Of a stretch of DNA of 64,000 nucleotides, positions 35,881-48,260 are shown piece by piece (position 1 is the first letter of the stretch; every line of letters starts with the position of its first letter). The notes below the pieces were generated by a model that was not told where the DNA came from, did not search any database, and worked only from the letters and a program-made list of their open reading frames with translations. The position numbers and the translations under genes were made by a program. Source of the stretch: Cryptomeria japonica (Eukaryota > Streptophyta > Pinopsida > Cupressales > Cupressaceae); the NCBI RefSeq assembly GCF_030272615.1, contig NC_081413.1, positions 559,897,945 to 559,961,944 of the forward strand, in the 5' to 3' direction.

Positions 35881-37667
35881 TAGGAAACAACACTATTGTG
35901 GGTTGGCTTTAGTCTCTGCTTGACCTTGTGCCTTACTGATACAAACTGGTATGTGCTATGAACTTAATTTAATTTTATTTAAGGAAACATTTTAAAGCGT
36001 TTGTTTTATGTTAAGAATAAATGGTAATTTCCTTATGATTTTTATTATGTGGTTTAATAAATTTATCAATGGAAATCAAGGCATGAATTAGAGATTCAAA
36101 TTGGTAAATTTGGATATATTCTGGAAATGAATTAAATGCCTGTTAGGAATTCATGTTGAATTCAGTTGAATGTTTAATAAGGATTTCATTCTTGATGGAA
36201 TATTGTTCTGGAAATTGAATAGATATGAAGTTGTAAAAGAATGTTTAATTTAATTTTCAATCATTGATGTTGCAAGTGCTTATGATGCTATTTTTCTCAA
36301 AGATTGTGTGAGTGCGGACTTAGTGAGATTAGCTTTCCTTGCAAAGAGTTATATTGTGTTATTTTTGGTCTGTGGTTCAATCGTCCTATGGTGGCGTATT
36401 TGGTGGCTTGACCAAGTGATATATGCTGGCTTTGTTGTCTTAACCATGTAGTGTCTTTGCCTTATAGTTAGCCAAGAGTCAGTATGTCCATGTTTGACCA
36501 CTTGTTTCTGATAGTTGTGTTATGGTTGTCTATTTCTCCATAGGGTCCTTGGGGAGTGACCATGTTTTTTTAGTGTCCTTTGAGAGAGTGACTTTCGAAT
36601 GGGGTTGCCCCCAAAGTGGTAGGCATTATGACCCTGCGAAAGTTAGATAATAACTGGTAATCTAATGAATTGATTAGGTGGGTAGTTTCATAACAATAAT
36701 AAGTGTACCTCTTGCATGAGTGAGTGCTTGTACTGAGGCTCATCATGTAGTGAGAAGGCCTGGAATGGAAAACCGACCACATTGTCTTCACAAAAGGGCA
36801 GGTAGGGTCTGCATAAGACTTAGTTGGAGCCGAAGGTTCGGGAAAGGTTACCAGGATGGTGAGTCAGGACCTTTGGAGGCCGACCATGGTAACCATCGTA
36901 AGCTATGCGATGACACTCTCATTAGGTTCACTTGTGTATTTGTGATGTTGAGTCACCTGGATTTTGTGGAGTCATATTGTGTTGTCATGGAGTCGTAATG
37001 TTTTGTTGACCATGTCATGCTTATGCTTGTTTGAGGGTCCTCAGCTATCTCCTAGCACAGTGGGGTGATTCCATTTTGGGAATTACATGGTCGGGTGGTA
37101 GTACCACTTCCCATCGGATGTTCTAATTTGTACCTTCATGCGAGGATTGGCTTCATAGGTGTTTTTGTGGTTTGTGGCTCATGCTTCATCTCATGTTTAG
37201 AGATTATTGTTATTTAGAGACCTATGTGGTCATTGTATCATGATCTTTTGTAACCTTATATTTGGTTAAGTTGTATCTTTATATGTATATTGAAAAGATA
37301 TGTATTGGAAGAGCAATGTAATCCTATGTTTGGGATGTTTTTATTAGTTTCATTTATGATATGTGTAAATTCTTATTGAAGTGGAATTATATTGTATCCT
37401 TTCAATCTTTCAATGGTGTATCTGTTATTGCATATGGCTTCTTGTGATCATTGAGTTAATGATGGATTATTGGATTAATGGTAATTGTGGAATTTATCTT
37501 GTGGTTTTAATTCTTCATTGGTAACCCTTAAGGAATTCTAGTGTAATTCTTCCACTTGTGTTATCGTGCATGTTGTGTAAATGCACTTATGATGTTTATA
37601 CTTTTAAAAAAAAATTGTTTCACTCTTGTTGTGGGTTTTCCTTAAGGGTTCCTGGTGGGGCATTACA
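35881..37667 (-). other. Remainder of unit K, non-coding
   Basis: No gene is supported. A poly-A run occurs near 37606-37616, close to the minus-strand start of the unit; L has a poly-T run in the comparable place (231-244), which supports relating the two units. Confidence 0.55.
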
Positions 37668-37672
37668 AGAGG

Positions 37673-39003
37673 TATCTAGTAATGTTTGATGTCTTTGGAC
37701 GTAAGTTCATTCTGCAGTGACTCACTTAAGAGCCTTGTAACTCATGGTGGGACCCATATGTCCTTTTGGCAAGTTACATTGTAGGAACAACTACACCCAA
37801 GGCTACAACTTTCGCTCACACCTGATTTCTATAACGGCTGAAAGGATTTACTGCACAAGGTCATCTTAAGAGTGATGTGTCTCTTGACAGGCCTCTCTTA
37901 AAAATAGAAAATTTAGAGCATTACTAACACTTTTCTCTTGTACCTAGGACCACACGAGCCAAGGGAGAGGATAGTGTGTGTTAGAACTGGGACCACTCTA
38001 TAGATTTGCACAAGTGTGTCAAACACAAAAGACACTTGTTCTTTTTAACCTTTTTACTGCAATGTGATCTTTTTGCTATTTGGAGATGTTGCTCCAACAG
38101 ATATGGTATTATTTTTAGCCAAGATAAAAATTGTTTTAGACACTTGACAAACTAAAAATAAACCTGGTCAACAAAATGAAATCGTGTAGCCTTTGTAGAA
38201 AAAAAATAAATGTAGATGTGAGGTTCTTTTTATGCACCAAACTGAAAAATAAAGTGGATTTTTAGTGCACCAAAAGAGTGAAGTTGATTTTTAATCCCTT
38301 TGCCTAAAAACAAGAAAGATGAAGTTTGTTTTAAGCACTAAAAGTGAAAATGATATTTATTTTAGTTGCACCAAAGAGACTATGATGTTCATTTTAATCC
38401 CTTTGTTTTGAAAAAAAAATGAAAGATCAAGTTTGTTTTAAGCACCAAAGTAAGTGAAGTTTATTTTAGAGCATCAAAAAGACTATGAGGTTCATTTTAA
38501 TCCTTTTGTTTGAAAAACATGAAAGATTAATTTTAAACTCAAAGACTAAAAAAGTGTTTCTAATTTAACTCCTCCAAAAGCTGCAAGAAATTGTTAAAAA
38601 CTTGCAAATAAAAAAGTTAGTAAAATCCAAAATCTTATGTGGGCTTCCACAAGCATAAATTTAATTTTTCGATTACAATTTTGAACTCTCTGGAACAAAA
38701 GCGCTACTCTATGAGAAATCTAAGCGCTAATTCGGACAACAACACTGAAGTATTAACAAAAGTGCTATACAATTAACAAAAGAGCTATACTATTAACAAA
38801 ACCACTATAATAAAAAAGTTAGACAAAATTAAAATTGACAGACAGAGAGAACAAAAGCACTATATCAGTGCAAGGGCAATGATTAATCTGCAAAACCACT
38901 AAAACCCTTGCAAAAGCGCTAAAACTATCTGACAAAGGTGCCAAAACATGGAACAAAAGCGCCAAAGCACAACCTGTGCGTGAAAATTCATAGAAAAAGT
39001 CAA
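37673..39003 (-). mobile_element. G leader, with two kinds of tandem repeat
   Basis: On the minus strand this follows the primer site of G. Nearest the primer (38690-38965) is a degenerate array of AACAAAAGCGCTA-type words (plus-strand spelling) spaced about 15-30 bp. Further in (about 38205-38570) is a tandem repeat of about 105 bp, 2.5 to 3 copies, with AAGTTTGTTTTAAGCAC. No coding domain is seen. Confidence 0.65.
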
Positions 39004-39042
39004 ATCAGAAGGTTGCGTGTTCGATTCACCTCGGGTTCACCA
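39004..39042 (-). other. G primer-binding site: 39-nt match to tRNA-Trp
   Basis: The plus strand reads as the 3' half of plant tRNA-Trp including CCA: anticodon-stem end ATCAGAAGG, T-arm GCGTGTTCGATTCAC and acceptor CGGGTTCACCA. I see one mismatch to the tRNA-Trp sequence I remember. It sits two bases from the minus-strand LTR end, so it is the primer site of G. A and B match only the last 18 nt. The long match suggests that tRNA beyond the usual stop was copied into the element. It is not a tRNA gene: the 5' half is missing and CCA is encoded. Confidence 0.88.
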
Positions 39043-39044
39043 AA

Positions 39045-40444
39045 TGATGCAAGGCAAAAGGGGCACAAGGCACAAACACAAGTTCAAACGTTAGTAGATT
39101 AGTTCCAACCAAAACTAAATACAAATGAGCTCAAAAACCTTAAGATGCATACTAATAAAGATATAAATCACACAATAAAGAGCATACATAAAGAAAAACG
39201 GAAAGAAAACCCCCCAAGATGCTCCCAAGGATGCTCATAGATGTTTCTCCTTTGTTCCTCTCCTCTCCAAGTCCCACATGAGTGTAGCTCTCAGCTTTTA
39301 GTACTATCCATGGATATCATATGAAGATTCAAGATGGTTGTAAATGAAAACAAATGCTTATGCAAGTGTAAATTATTTGCTATGAGAAAGCTCCTAATTA
39401 TTGTCTATGTGAATCTTAGTATAATAACAATACAAAATGCTTCCTCCTTTCTTTGAGAAATGCGGTCCTTTTATAGGGAAAAATGTTGATTGAGTGGCCC
39501 AGATTGAGTGAGCTTGTGAAGGGCTAGGATTGATGGGTTTGTGATCCATGTGATGACTTTCAACCCAATCCCATGATGGCAAGTGTCAACATGAGATGGC
39601 TTGAGAGGAGAGGGAAGAAGCATTAAATGCTTGAGATGACATGAAGGTTACCCTAGGAGGGTTTGGTTAGGCTTGAGTTAGGGGATAAAGCTTTTATTCA
39701 AGGGTAATTTCTTTTATCCAATGGATAAACTCTTGTGCAAGAGTTAATGGGGATAACCATGGTCAAAGCAATGAATTCTTGAAGAGACCCAGAAGTTAAA
39801 TGAGGGTTGAGTTAGAGGGAAAGCCTCTAACCATGTGGGTAAGTTGATTTAACCATTAACGGTTATGTAAGAACCATAAATGGTTTGGAAAACTTTGAGG
39901 GTTAACTTGTTGTGGGCATAAGGCCTTAATGCATTTCAAAGACTTTGGAGGCTTTGAGAAGTGACTTCTCTTTGCTTAGGAATGTGACAATAATTAGGAG
40001 ATGAATTAAGCTAAATTGGAAGTGATTAGAAGAATATAGAAGAGGGTTAGTGAGCAAGTGAGCTTGGTGGGTGAGAGAAAATAGGATTTTATTTAGAAAT
40101 AAAATCTATTTATTGGTGCAACTTGCATAGAATGCAAGTGGGGTAGGATTTTTAAATAGATTTTGATTTTTTTAAAAGGGGAATTTGATTTGTATTTTTA
40201 AATAAATATTGGTTTATTTAAATGAGAGGAATTAGGAAAATTAAATAAATTAGATTTATTTAATAACTGGGTTATAGATAGGGAATTTAATTTAAATAAA
40301 TTTATGTAATTTATTTGATTAAAATGGCAAAATGGGAATTGAATGAATTAATTAAATGTGAATTTAATTAATAGAGAAATATTATATGTATCAAATAAAT
40401 ATTAAATATTTATTTAATTTAGTGGATAGATTTATGTGTCTACA
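39045..40444 (-). repeat. G 5' LTR (1.4 kb)
   Basis: On the minus strand it starts TGTAGACACATAAATC (right end) and ends TTGCATCA (left end) next to the primer site. The start resembles those of A and B, placing the three in one group. The second LTR is not in the window. The right flank (from 40445) is F-type LTR sequence, so G probably inserted into F. Confidence 0.85.
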
Positions 40445-42900
40445 ATTATTTATTAGTTTTGCTTACTATTCTCTTGCATAAATTTGTTTCATTAAACAAA
40501 TTAATTTTGGAGACGAAAAATTTGTTTGGAGCAAAAAAATTTTATACAAAAGGAAATAACAAGGGGAGATTGGTGATCCTATGTTAGATTCACAACTTCC
40601 ATAGGTGTCGTCCCCCTACATGGGATAGATTTACCCACACCCTACACAACCATGGCAGTTGAACCCTTGTCTTCACCCACTTTTCTTCCTATTATGAATA
40701 TTATTATTAAGATTAAAAAAATAAGTAAAATAAAATTTCACCCCAATGCAAGACCAAAAATCAATGAAACATAGTCTTTAAAGCAAGAAGAGACACCCAA
40801 AATTTCATTGCAAGTAGAAGAATAACATTTGTCAACCAAACCAAAGTAGTTAATTTGAAACATCCATTGCAGTCACAATGCAACATGAAGAAAACCATCT
40901 AGCATGATGCAGAGCATTGAAAAATTCCTTGAACATACAAAAACATCCTCAAATTCTTCTTGTATCTTTCCATAACAAGATCATACTGGCACAATACAAC
41001 TGATACAAAGTATTTCATTTCAAAGAGCCAGTCAAACACAGAATACATCACCACTACATAGCATCTCGAACATTGAACTAAGACACAACACACACATTAT
41101 AAATGTGCCCTCCAAGACACAACACCTAACACACTAATGTGGAGAAATGTGGAGCATTTCTTAGACCAATTCTAACAAACAATCAAGCTACGAGCCAACT
41201 ACAATCACCAATCATATCAGTTGTAACACCAAGGACGTGAAAAGATATGAGTTCAATGTCCACAAAACATAAACATTAAACATCAAGAAAACCATCTAAC
41301 ATGATACAAAGCACACCGGAACATTCCTTGAACATCCAACAACATCCTCAAATCCTTTTTTCATCTTTCCATAACAAGATCATATTGGCATAACATAATT
41401 AGTATAGAGTATTTCATTTCGGAGAGACAATCAAACATATAACACATTACCACTACTTTTAGATCACAACAACATTTTAAAATTGAACTGAGACATAACG
41501 CAAACATTATAAACATTTCCTCCAAGCTGCAACACCTGACACACTAATGCGGAGAAATGTGGAGCATTTCCCAGACCAATTCTGACAGACAAATAGGTTG
41601 TCAACCAGCTACAATAATCAACCATATCAGATGCAACACCAAGAACCTAAAAAGATAGGAGTACAATGTCCATATAGGATGAACATTGTTCAAGTACACA
41701 TGACCATATTAGTAGACGTGGAGGAATGTGAAGCATTCTTTTAGACACATGCCAATACATACATCTACAACAACTTGCTTTATCAAATTTCCAAGCACTA
41801 AAACATCTTGAAAACATTAAATTCTCACACAATACAATATATTTAATCTAATGTCATGCATCTAATCCTCATCTTAATATTTCAAACCATCTAAACCTCA
41901 TCATGCACTCCTTTCCCATCAGCATCATCAACTATATTACATAGTGTAGACATCAGACACCAAGAAGGTGGGCATCCATACATCATCTACAACCAACATC
42001 CATCAGTTCTCCATCAAACTCTTCATATTAGTTATGTAGAATACAATGAAAAACAACTAAAAATTTGTTGTCAACGACCTCCTTAAATATTGGCAATTAG
42101 CTTCATCATTACTTTTGCAATCATCATTGCTTCCCAATGCACTAAATTGATTATGGTCATCAACTAAGAAAATTATTAGCAACATATTTACACCACTAGA
42201 TATATAACAGAACACGCATCACACAAGAGAAATTATCCCCATCAATTGTCTCCAATTGTTTGACTAACATCCACAATTTGCAACATTCGCCATATTAATA
42301 ATAGTCTGCACTATCCACAGTACTCAATAGTAAATCAACAACCTCCATTCAATTACACCTTGTGACAACATCAAACAAAATATTAACAACAACCAGATAA
42401 AGAACTAACACCTCCTATCTATCATCAACAACCAGATAGAGAACCAACACCTCTGGATAATGTGTCACGATCTTCCATATTTCTATCAATGCATCATACT
42501 ATATTCATATGATCAACTTCATCACTTCCTCAACAACTACAATAGTTCTCTATCCAGCCTCTTCACTTCTTCTAATTTACATTTGTATCCTTCAATAAAA
42601 AAATGTCAACCATCTGTTCCCCCCGAGAGCAATAATCAACATCAATCTAGGACAAGAATATGTCTTGAAATTCTCCCCCTTTTGAAAAAAATCTTTAACT
42701 GGCTAAGTATTCTTTATTTATCAATACTCTACACTTGACTCCCCTTACACATACTCCCCTTGTCAGTATAAACTCAAGAAACAACCTGTCTCATAGAGGA
42801 GTGAACATCAATGTTCTTTCCCACTTTCCTCTACATCCTTTGATAAGATAGACAAATCTACAACATTAATTTCCACTTAAATTAATATTTTATTTATTCA
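40445..42900 (-). repeat. Probable F 3' LTR with about 425-bp tandem sub-repeats
   Basis: Two direct copies of a roughly 400-425-bp unit (40857-41281 and 41282 to about 41690) share CAAGAAAACCATCTAACATG, CCTCCAAG and GTGGAGAAATGTGGAGCATT blocks. A third copy begins at 63637 in the part of F split off by D. The segment 40785-40825 (ACACCCAAAATTTCA) corresponds to 46590-46625, next to the D insertion, which shows that 40 kb and 46/63 kb are copies of one repeat. I infer the 3' LTR of F; the exact ends are not visible. The part 41700-42900 is AT-rich without supported features. Confidence 0.6.
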
Positions 42901-43027
42901 AGAATAACATGCCTTCATTATCTTATTAAACATAATCAAACTAGTTAGATTCCCAAGGAGAAGTCACAAAACTTAGTGGGAAAGGATATATGTAGTGAAT
43001 AAATCCCCCTAACCTTTTGCTTTAATT

Positions 43028-44030
43028 TCAATTTCTAGAAGGCTCTTTTGTACTAGACAGAAGCTCAAATCCATTTTCTATCTCATTTGAATTATTTTCT
43101 TGTTCTATTTCACTCTTCTTTAGAGCAGAGAGCTTTACATTGTCCCCCTTACAAAATCTAGCATGATGTCCTGGTTTGTTGCAATTATAGCGGGTGATAC
43201 AAAATTGTGAAGCATATCTAATTCTTCCCATATTGGATTTACAATTAGCAGCCTTATGACCAAACATGTTGCATTTGTAACACTATGCATTGAAGGGTTG
43301 AGTGGTCTTAGCATTGCTCATAGTCAGGAAAACATTCCTCATAACTCTATTTCTGCATTCACTTAATTTATAACCATATTTGTTGCATGCATAACACCGA
43401 ACAATAAAAGGGTTGAGGCATAGGGGGCCTAAATGAGTTTGTGCTCATCTTACTTCTACATTTGTATTCTTATGTCCAATATCATTACAAGAAAAACAAT
43501 TGCCATAAAAAGAGTGAGGATATTTGTTTTGAGAAAATTGATGTGAGTTGATCTTATGAAGTTTCTCTTTTGGCTCCAAAATTGTCTGAGCTTATTTTTC
43601 TTTGAATTTTCCTTTTTGACTTTATTTTTTCTATCATCCACATTTTCTTTATAGCATTCCCCTTTTTCAAAAATGAGATCAATTTTTTTTATTAAGCATA
43701 TTAGTGCTTTTAGTCTCTTCCAATTCTTTCTTTCGAATTGCAATTTCTCCCTCAAGCTTAGTGCATTTAGTGGCTTTGACATGAATCTTGAAGTCCAAGA
43801 AATCAATAATCATCTTGTCTTCTTCAATTTGAATTTGTAGGTTGACAATTTCATCCCTTTTGAGTTTGTTCTTGTATCCTTTGCTTCCTTCAATCTCATA
43901 TTTTAGCTTGATAATTTCATCCCCTTTCTTATTGAGTCTTATCTTATACTCTCCACATTCAGTTCTTGCAACAACTAGGTCATCAAGAGCTTACCAGAGT
44001 TTTCATTGTGATTCTGCTTCATGGTAATTT
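43028..44030 (-). pseudogene. F coiled coil plus four CCHC knuckles
   Basis: In several frames on the minus strand: a coiled coil (RLNKKGDEIIKLKYEIEGSK; KLEGEIAIRKKELEETKS), then knuckles CFSCNDIGHKNTNV (last Cys lost), CYACNKYGYKLSEC (His changed to Tyr), CYKCNMFGHKAANC and NCNKPGHHARFC, ending in an acidic Ser-rich tail. It is the same module as in C and D. Here it lies 3' of a protease-like segment instead of at the start of the element. Confidence 0.8.
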
Positions 44031-44167
44031 GTTATGATGTCAGACATATCATCACTATCCCAATCCTCAATTTTGCAATTATACTTCTGTGATTTCATCA
44101 TTTTAGTTTCCACTTGGTTTTCCTAAGTTGTTATATTTAAAGTCATCAAAGAGTTGGCCTCCTTTAA

Positions 44168-45494
44168 CTAGTAGATATTTCCAACAGTCCTTGTTCCTTT
44201 TGCAACCAATCTTCTAGAGCAATCTTTTTTGATTTTACAATCATTCTTATGAAATATAAATTTGTATCCTTTACCGCACATCTCACTAACATTGAGCAAA
44301 TGATGTTTTAGTCCCTCAACATAGAGAAAATACTCTATTATGTGCTTTCCATCAATTATAACCATGCCCTTTCCACAAATTTGAACAACTTCTTCTCCAC
44401 CAAACTTAATAGACCCACCATCCAACTTTTCAAGATTAATGAACTTTCTTCTATCACCAGTCAGATTATTAGAGAAACCATTGTCAATCACCCATACATT
44501 TGGTTCTTCATTTGTATGAAGAGCGTTCTAGACAATCAAGGATCTCTCATTATTTTTATTGGTGTGTAGGGAAAACTCTTTACACACTTCAATATTATAA
44601 CTTCTACAAACATAAACAATACCTCATTATTTCAATCTTCACAATACTCATCTTAGATATAGTAGCATTCTTTGGAGTAAAAACTTATTTTAGGTATGTC
44701 TCTTTAATCTCTATTTTCTTCCTTTTTTTCCTATCTTCTTCTCTTCTATTTCTATTTTTTTAAAATTACATTTAGATGCATAATATCAAATTCTTCCACA
44801 ATTAAAACATTTGAATGGTAACTTACCTTTATTTGTCAATACCTTTCTTTAGTCTTTTTACAAAGTTTGCTTCTACATTATCAATTCTATCATCGGGATA
44901 AAAAACATCTGTCATTCTCTTGTTGGTTTTGAATGCAACTTCCTTTTTAGGGTTGTCCAACTCAATATCTCTCATCTTAAAGGTAGTGAGTACTCCATAG
45001 ATCTAATCCATTGTATAAGTGTCCAAATCCTTGTTTTCCTCAATAAAAGAAACCTTAGGAAAAAAAAATTTAGGAAGGGTCCTAAGTACCTTCTTTACTA
45101 CCTTGTCTTCTTCCAAATTACCATCAACACCTCTGATTTCAGTTACCAAATCACTTACTTGGTACATGTAGCTATCAATAGTTTCATCTTTTGACATCCT
45201 TAGACTTTCAAATATGCTTTTGAGGTTCTGCAACTTCACTTTCTTTATCTTCTTCTCTTCCTTGTAAATACTACTAAGCTTCTCCCAAACATATTTTGCA
45301 TATTTTCAGCCCATCACCTTCAAGAGTTATGTATCCAACTGACAAGTTATGATTTTATTCCCCACTTTTCCAATATTCTCATGTATCATGATTTCATTTG
45401 AAGTAGTAGGTGGAGTAGAGGGAGAATTATAACTATCTACAATAGAGTTACAAATTCCAAATCCCATAGAGTTCAAATAAAATTCCATTCTCAT
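44168..45494 (-). pseudogene. F copia Gag and protease/pre-integrase remnant
   Basis: Starts at ATG 45494 with a UBN2-type Gag N-terminus (MRMEFYLNSMGFG). LQNLKSIFESLRMSKDETID and DLVTEIRGVDGNLEEDKVVK follow (45003-45239). A damaged knuckle near 44800-44830 (CFNC, His replaced by Tyr, one stop) precedes a protease start VIDNGFSNNLTGDRRKF, where copia has DSGCS. The frame continues into GAG-pre-integrase (HHLLNVSEMCGKGYKF, ending GTRTVGNIY). Integrase and RT are absent: the copia polyprotein is cut here and joined to the coiled-coil module at 43028-44030. Confidence 0.85.
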
Positions 45495-45600
45495 CTTTTA
45501 TAAAGAGTAGGTTATGCCATAAAACTTTGGAATCGTATAAGATCCATCTCGTACCATCCCGGACCTACCTCAAGAGGTTAAGTTTCTTCTAGAGGAACTT

Positions 45601-45613
45601 GGCCTTGTTACCA
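45601..45613 (-). other. F primer-binding site, degenerate
   Basis: On the minus strand TGGTAACAAGGCC stands where copia elements have TGGTATCAGAGCC. It follows an LTR end containing a C-rich run (complement of 45641-45650), as in C and D. Confidence 0.7.
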
Positions 45614-45618
45614 ATTAT

Positions 45619-46625
45619 TGAACATACTTTAAGACTGAAGGTGGGGGGGGTTGTAAATGAGTTTTGACCAAATACTAAAGCTTTGTTCAATAATCCACAA
45701 ACAATTTAAACTTACTTTGATCAATAGGAATGAAAAAATAAAATAATGAAACACTTATGCACAAGATAACACTAGATTTACATGGAAAACCTAGATAGGA
45801 AAAAACCTTGGTGGGAGTCAAATCACAATATAAGAAATAATTGCAATTCTATTTTAGGCTTACTGTCAAGGAAGCACACTACTCCATATAGGACTTACAG
45901 GCTAAGATGCACTAATATACCAAGGCAAGATACAAAGGACTTATAGGTTGAAATGTATTCCCTTAGGGAAAGATTCTGATCTTGCAAAGAAGGTTCATTG
46001 TCTCCAAGAAAGGCACATGAATATATGAATCAAGAATGAATAAGCCCATGGCAACAAAGTCTCTGACAATATTTAGATATGAAGTTTTTCTTGAAACTCT
46101 ATTTGAAGCAACAAACTTCACAACAAGAACCATACACTTTCTCTATCACAATTTTGCATCACTAACTTCTACAAATGATATAATCATGCAAGAACAAAAC
46201 ACATATTGATCCATACACACACCATCAACATCAATTTGATCTTCATTATACCATCTTTTTTTATTGTAAACATTAATTAGGTTGGCTAGAGAAGAGGATA
46301 AATTTAGGTCACATCAAAGCGGCAACCAAAACATAAATGTGGTGAATGTGGTCCAATCTAGGAGATAGAGAAGACCTAAAAACATCATATCACTTTTTTC
46401 TAAGTGATTCAAAATAATTCACACACTATCACACATCCTCCAAGGTTGACAATAAGGTAACATGTAGATACACAAAGCAACACACCACAAGTCGACCCAA
46501 AATATGTCTTCTAGATGATTGAGCACATTTTGGATCCCCACATGCTAAGGTAGGACCCAAAATTAGTGCAACACTATCATCAAAGCAAGTGGAGACACCC
46601 AAAATTTCACTAGAAGAAGAAGAAC
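45619..46625 (-). repeat. F 5' LTR, part left of the D insertion
   Basis: Runs from the primer side of F to the D insertion point and continues at 63602. The sequence ending AGAAGAAGAAC before D and starting AGATTAACATTTG after D matches the uninterrupted copy AGAAGAATAACATTTG near 40825. The flanks AGAAC and AGATT each differ by one base from AGAAT and are probably the decayed duplication made by D. Confidence 0.7.
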
Positions 46626-46777
46626 TATTGGAATTACTTATTTGAGTTGTCATTGATGTCAATTTGGTAGTTTGGATTGCTCAGGATATGTTGCAGAACA
46701 ATGGAAGATAGATATGTATGTTATGTTGCAAAACAGTGGAAGATAGGTATGCATGTTGTGTTACAAAACAGTGGAAG
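46626..46777 (+). repeat. D 5' LTR, first part
   Basis: Matches 62264-62420 of the 3' LTR, including the repeated GTGGAAGATAGGTATGCATG words, up to the ATAGG target site of B. It starts TATTGG where the 3' copy has TGTTGG. Confidence 0.85.
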
Positions 46778-46782
46778 ATAGG

Positions 46783-47963
46783 TGTAGACACCTAAAAATG
46801 TCTCATCGATCATGTGCTAATTATTCATCTAATTGATTAAATAAATCTTTAATTATTTAATTAAGTTAATTAATCTTATTCTTCTAATTTCCTATTTCCT
46901 CATAATCCTACTAATTATTCTATTTCCTATTCTTTCATCATTTAATCATTTAACTATTTTCTAATGTTAATTAAATATTTATTATTTAATTAATTCTGAT
47001 TAATTCCCTGATTTAAATAATCTTTATTATTTAAATAAATTACTTCTATTTTCAATTTCTATCTCTAATCATCTAATCATTCAACCCTTATTTAATTAAT
47101 TGTGATTTTAACCTTTAATTTAAATAATCTTTATTATTTAATTAAAGTCCATTTCTAAATAATTAAATAGTTTCTTTAAATTATTTAATTAACTAATTAA
47201 TTCTTTAATTCCAAATCCTCAAATTCTAATTTCATTCAATTTCAATTTATTCGAATTTCTTCTAATTTCAAATACATGTGCATGATTTCAAAAATCAAAT
47301 TGAAAATCAAAGTCAAGTTCTAAATATATTCAAATACTAAATTGAATTTAAAATAAATTCAATTATTTGAATTAAATCTCATGCAAAGATTAAATTGAAA
47401 ATCTAAGTCAAAGTGCAAGCACATGCTAAATTAATTAATTCAATCAATTAATTAATTAATTAATCATTTATCTCTCCAATCTCTATTTCCATCTTCTAGT
47501 TAGCTTTGTCATCCTCTTTATTATCCTCCAATCATTCTTTTTCTTCCTTCAGTTAGCTTTTTCTCAATCAGTTGACTCAGTTAATCTATTCAATTTATTC
47601 TGTTTCACCTCCAAATTAGTAGTTCAACTATCAATTTTCATGTGAGCTCACTTGAGTTCCACCTCTTGATGAATCTATTCTACCTTTCAATCAATCTTCT
47701 CCAAAAATCTATAAATTGAGCACTCAATCTCTATTTTCAACAATCACGAACTTTGAATCTTTGTGTCACTTGTAGGTTGCCAATGTGATATCTGAGAGCC
47801 ACCATACCACAAAGAGGAGAAGAACAATGGAAGCCATGATGCACAATAGGGAGTTTTACATTGTTTAATTTCATTGGTTTTGTGTTCGAATTGCTTAGAT
47901 AGTTAAGGGATTCATGATTTTCCTTATTTCCTATTTAGCAATGATGAATTTGAGCATAAAATA
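46783..47963 (+). repeat. B 5' LTR
   Basis: Starts TGTAGACACCTAAAAATG and ends GAGCATAAAATA, four bases before the primer site. AT-rich, with many AATTAATTAA words. It aligns with 54919-55977 and 57651-57747 of the 3' LTR. Confidence 0.92.
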
Positions 47964-47966
47964 TTT

Positions 47967-47984
47967 TGGTGAACCCGACGTGAA
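47967..47984 (+). other. B primer-binding site (tRNA-Trp type)
   Basis: TGGTGAACCCGACGTGAA, an exact 18-nt complement of the tRNA-Trp 3' end as I remember it. The next bases (AAACAACT) do not continue the match. Confidence 0.85.
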
Positions 47985-48089
47985 AAACAACTAATTAACC
48001 TTCTTTGTTTTCTATGTTACTTTTGCAGATTGTATAGATTTTTTCCTTTTTTGCAAGTTTTGCATGGATTTCAAAAAAGATCTCTTCAT

Positions 48090-48260
48090 CACGCATTCAC
48101 GGTTGCATCATTACACAATCACATAGACAGGACTATGCAATTGACCAGATAGAGTTACACATTTGTGCAGAACTCATCACGCAATCACCCTTACAGGATT
48201 ATGCAATTGCTAACACATGATTACACAATCACTCTGATATTGTCACGCATTCATTTTGAA
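48090..48260 (+). repeat. B leader array of CACGCAATC words
   Basis: About nine copies of ATCACGCAATCAC-type words, spaced 15-30 bp, many with C-to-T or G-to-A variants. A second block lies at 48665-48805. They sit after the primer site like the arrays in A and G, but with a different sequence. Confidence 0.75.

Larger units (their letters stand above)
26153..37667 (-). mobile_element. K: LTR-like unit (about 3.8 kb) interrupted by element C
   Basis: The unit runs from TGTAGTACCCC to GGGGCATTACA and is flanked by the duplication AGAGG (26148-26152 and 37668-37672). Without C it is about 3.76 kb. On the minus strand it starts TGTAATGCCCCACC, similar to the start of L, which is why I call it minus. 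No second LTR, primer site or protein domain is found, so it is probably a solo LTR. It contains the inverted-repeat cluster at 35590-35880. Confidence 0.75.

Noticed and set aside
39004..39042. tRNA-Trp gene
   Set aside because: Only the 3' half is present, CCA is encoded, and it abuts an LTR end; it is a primer-binding site.
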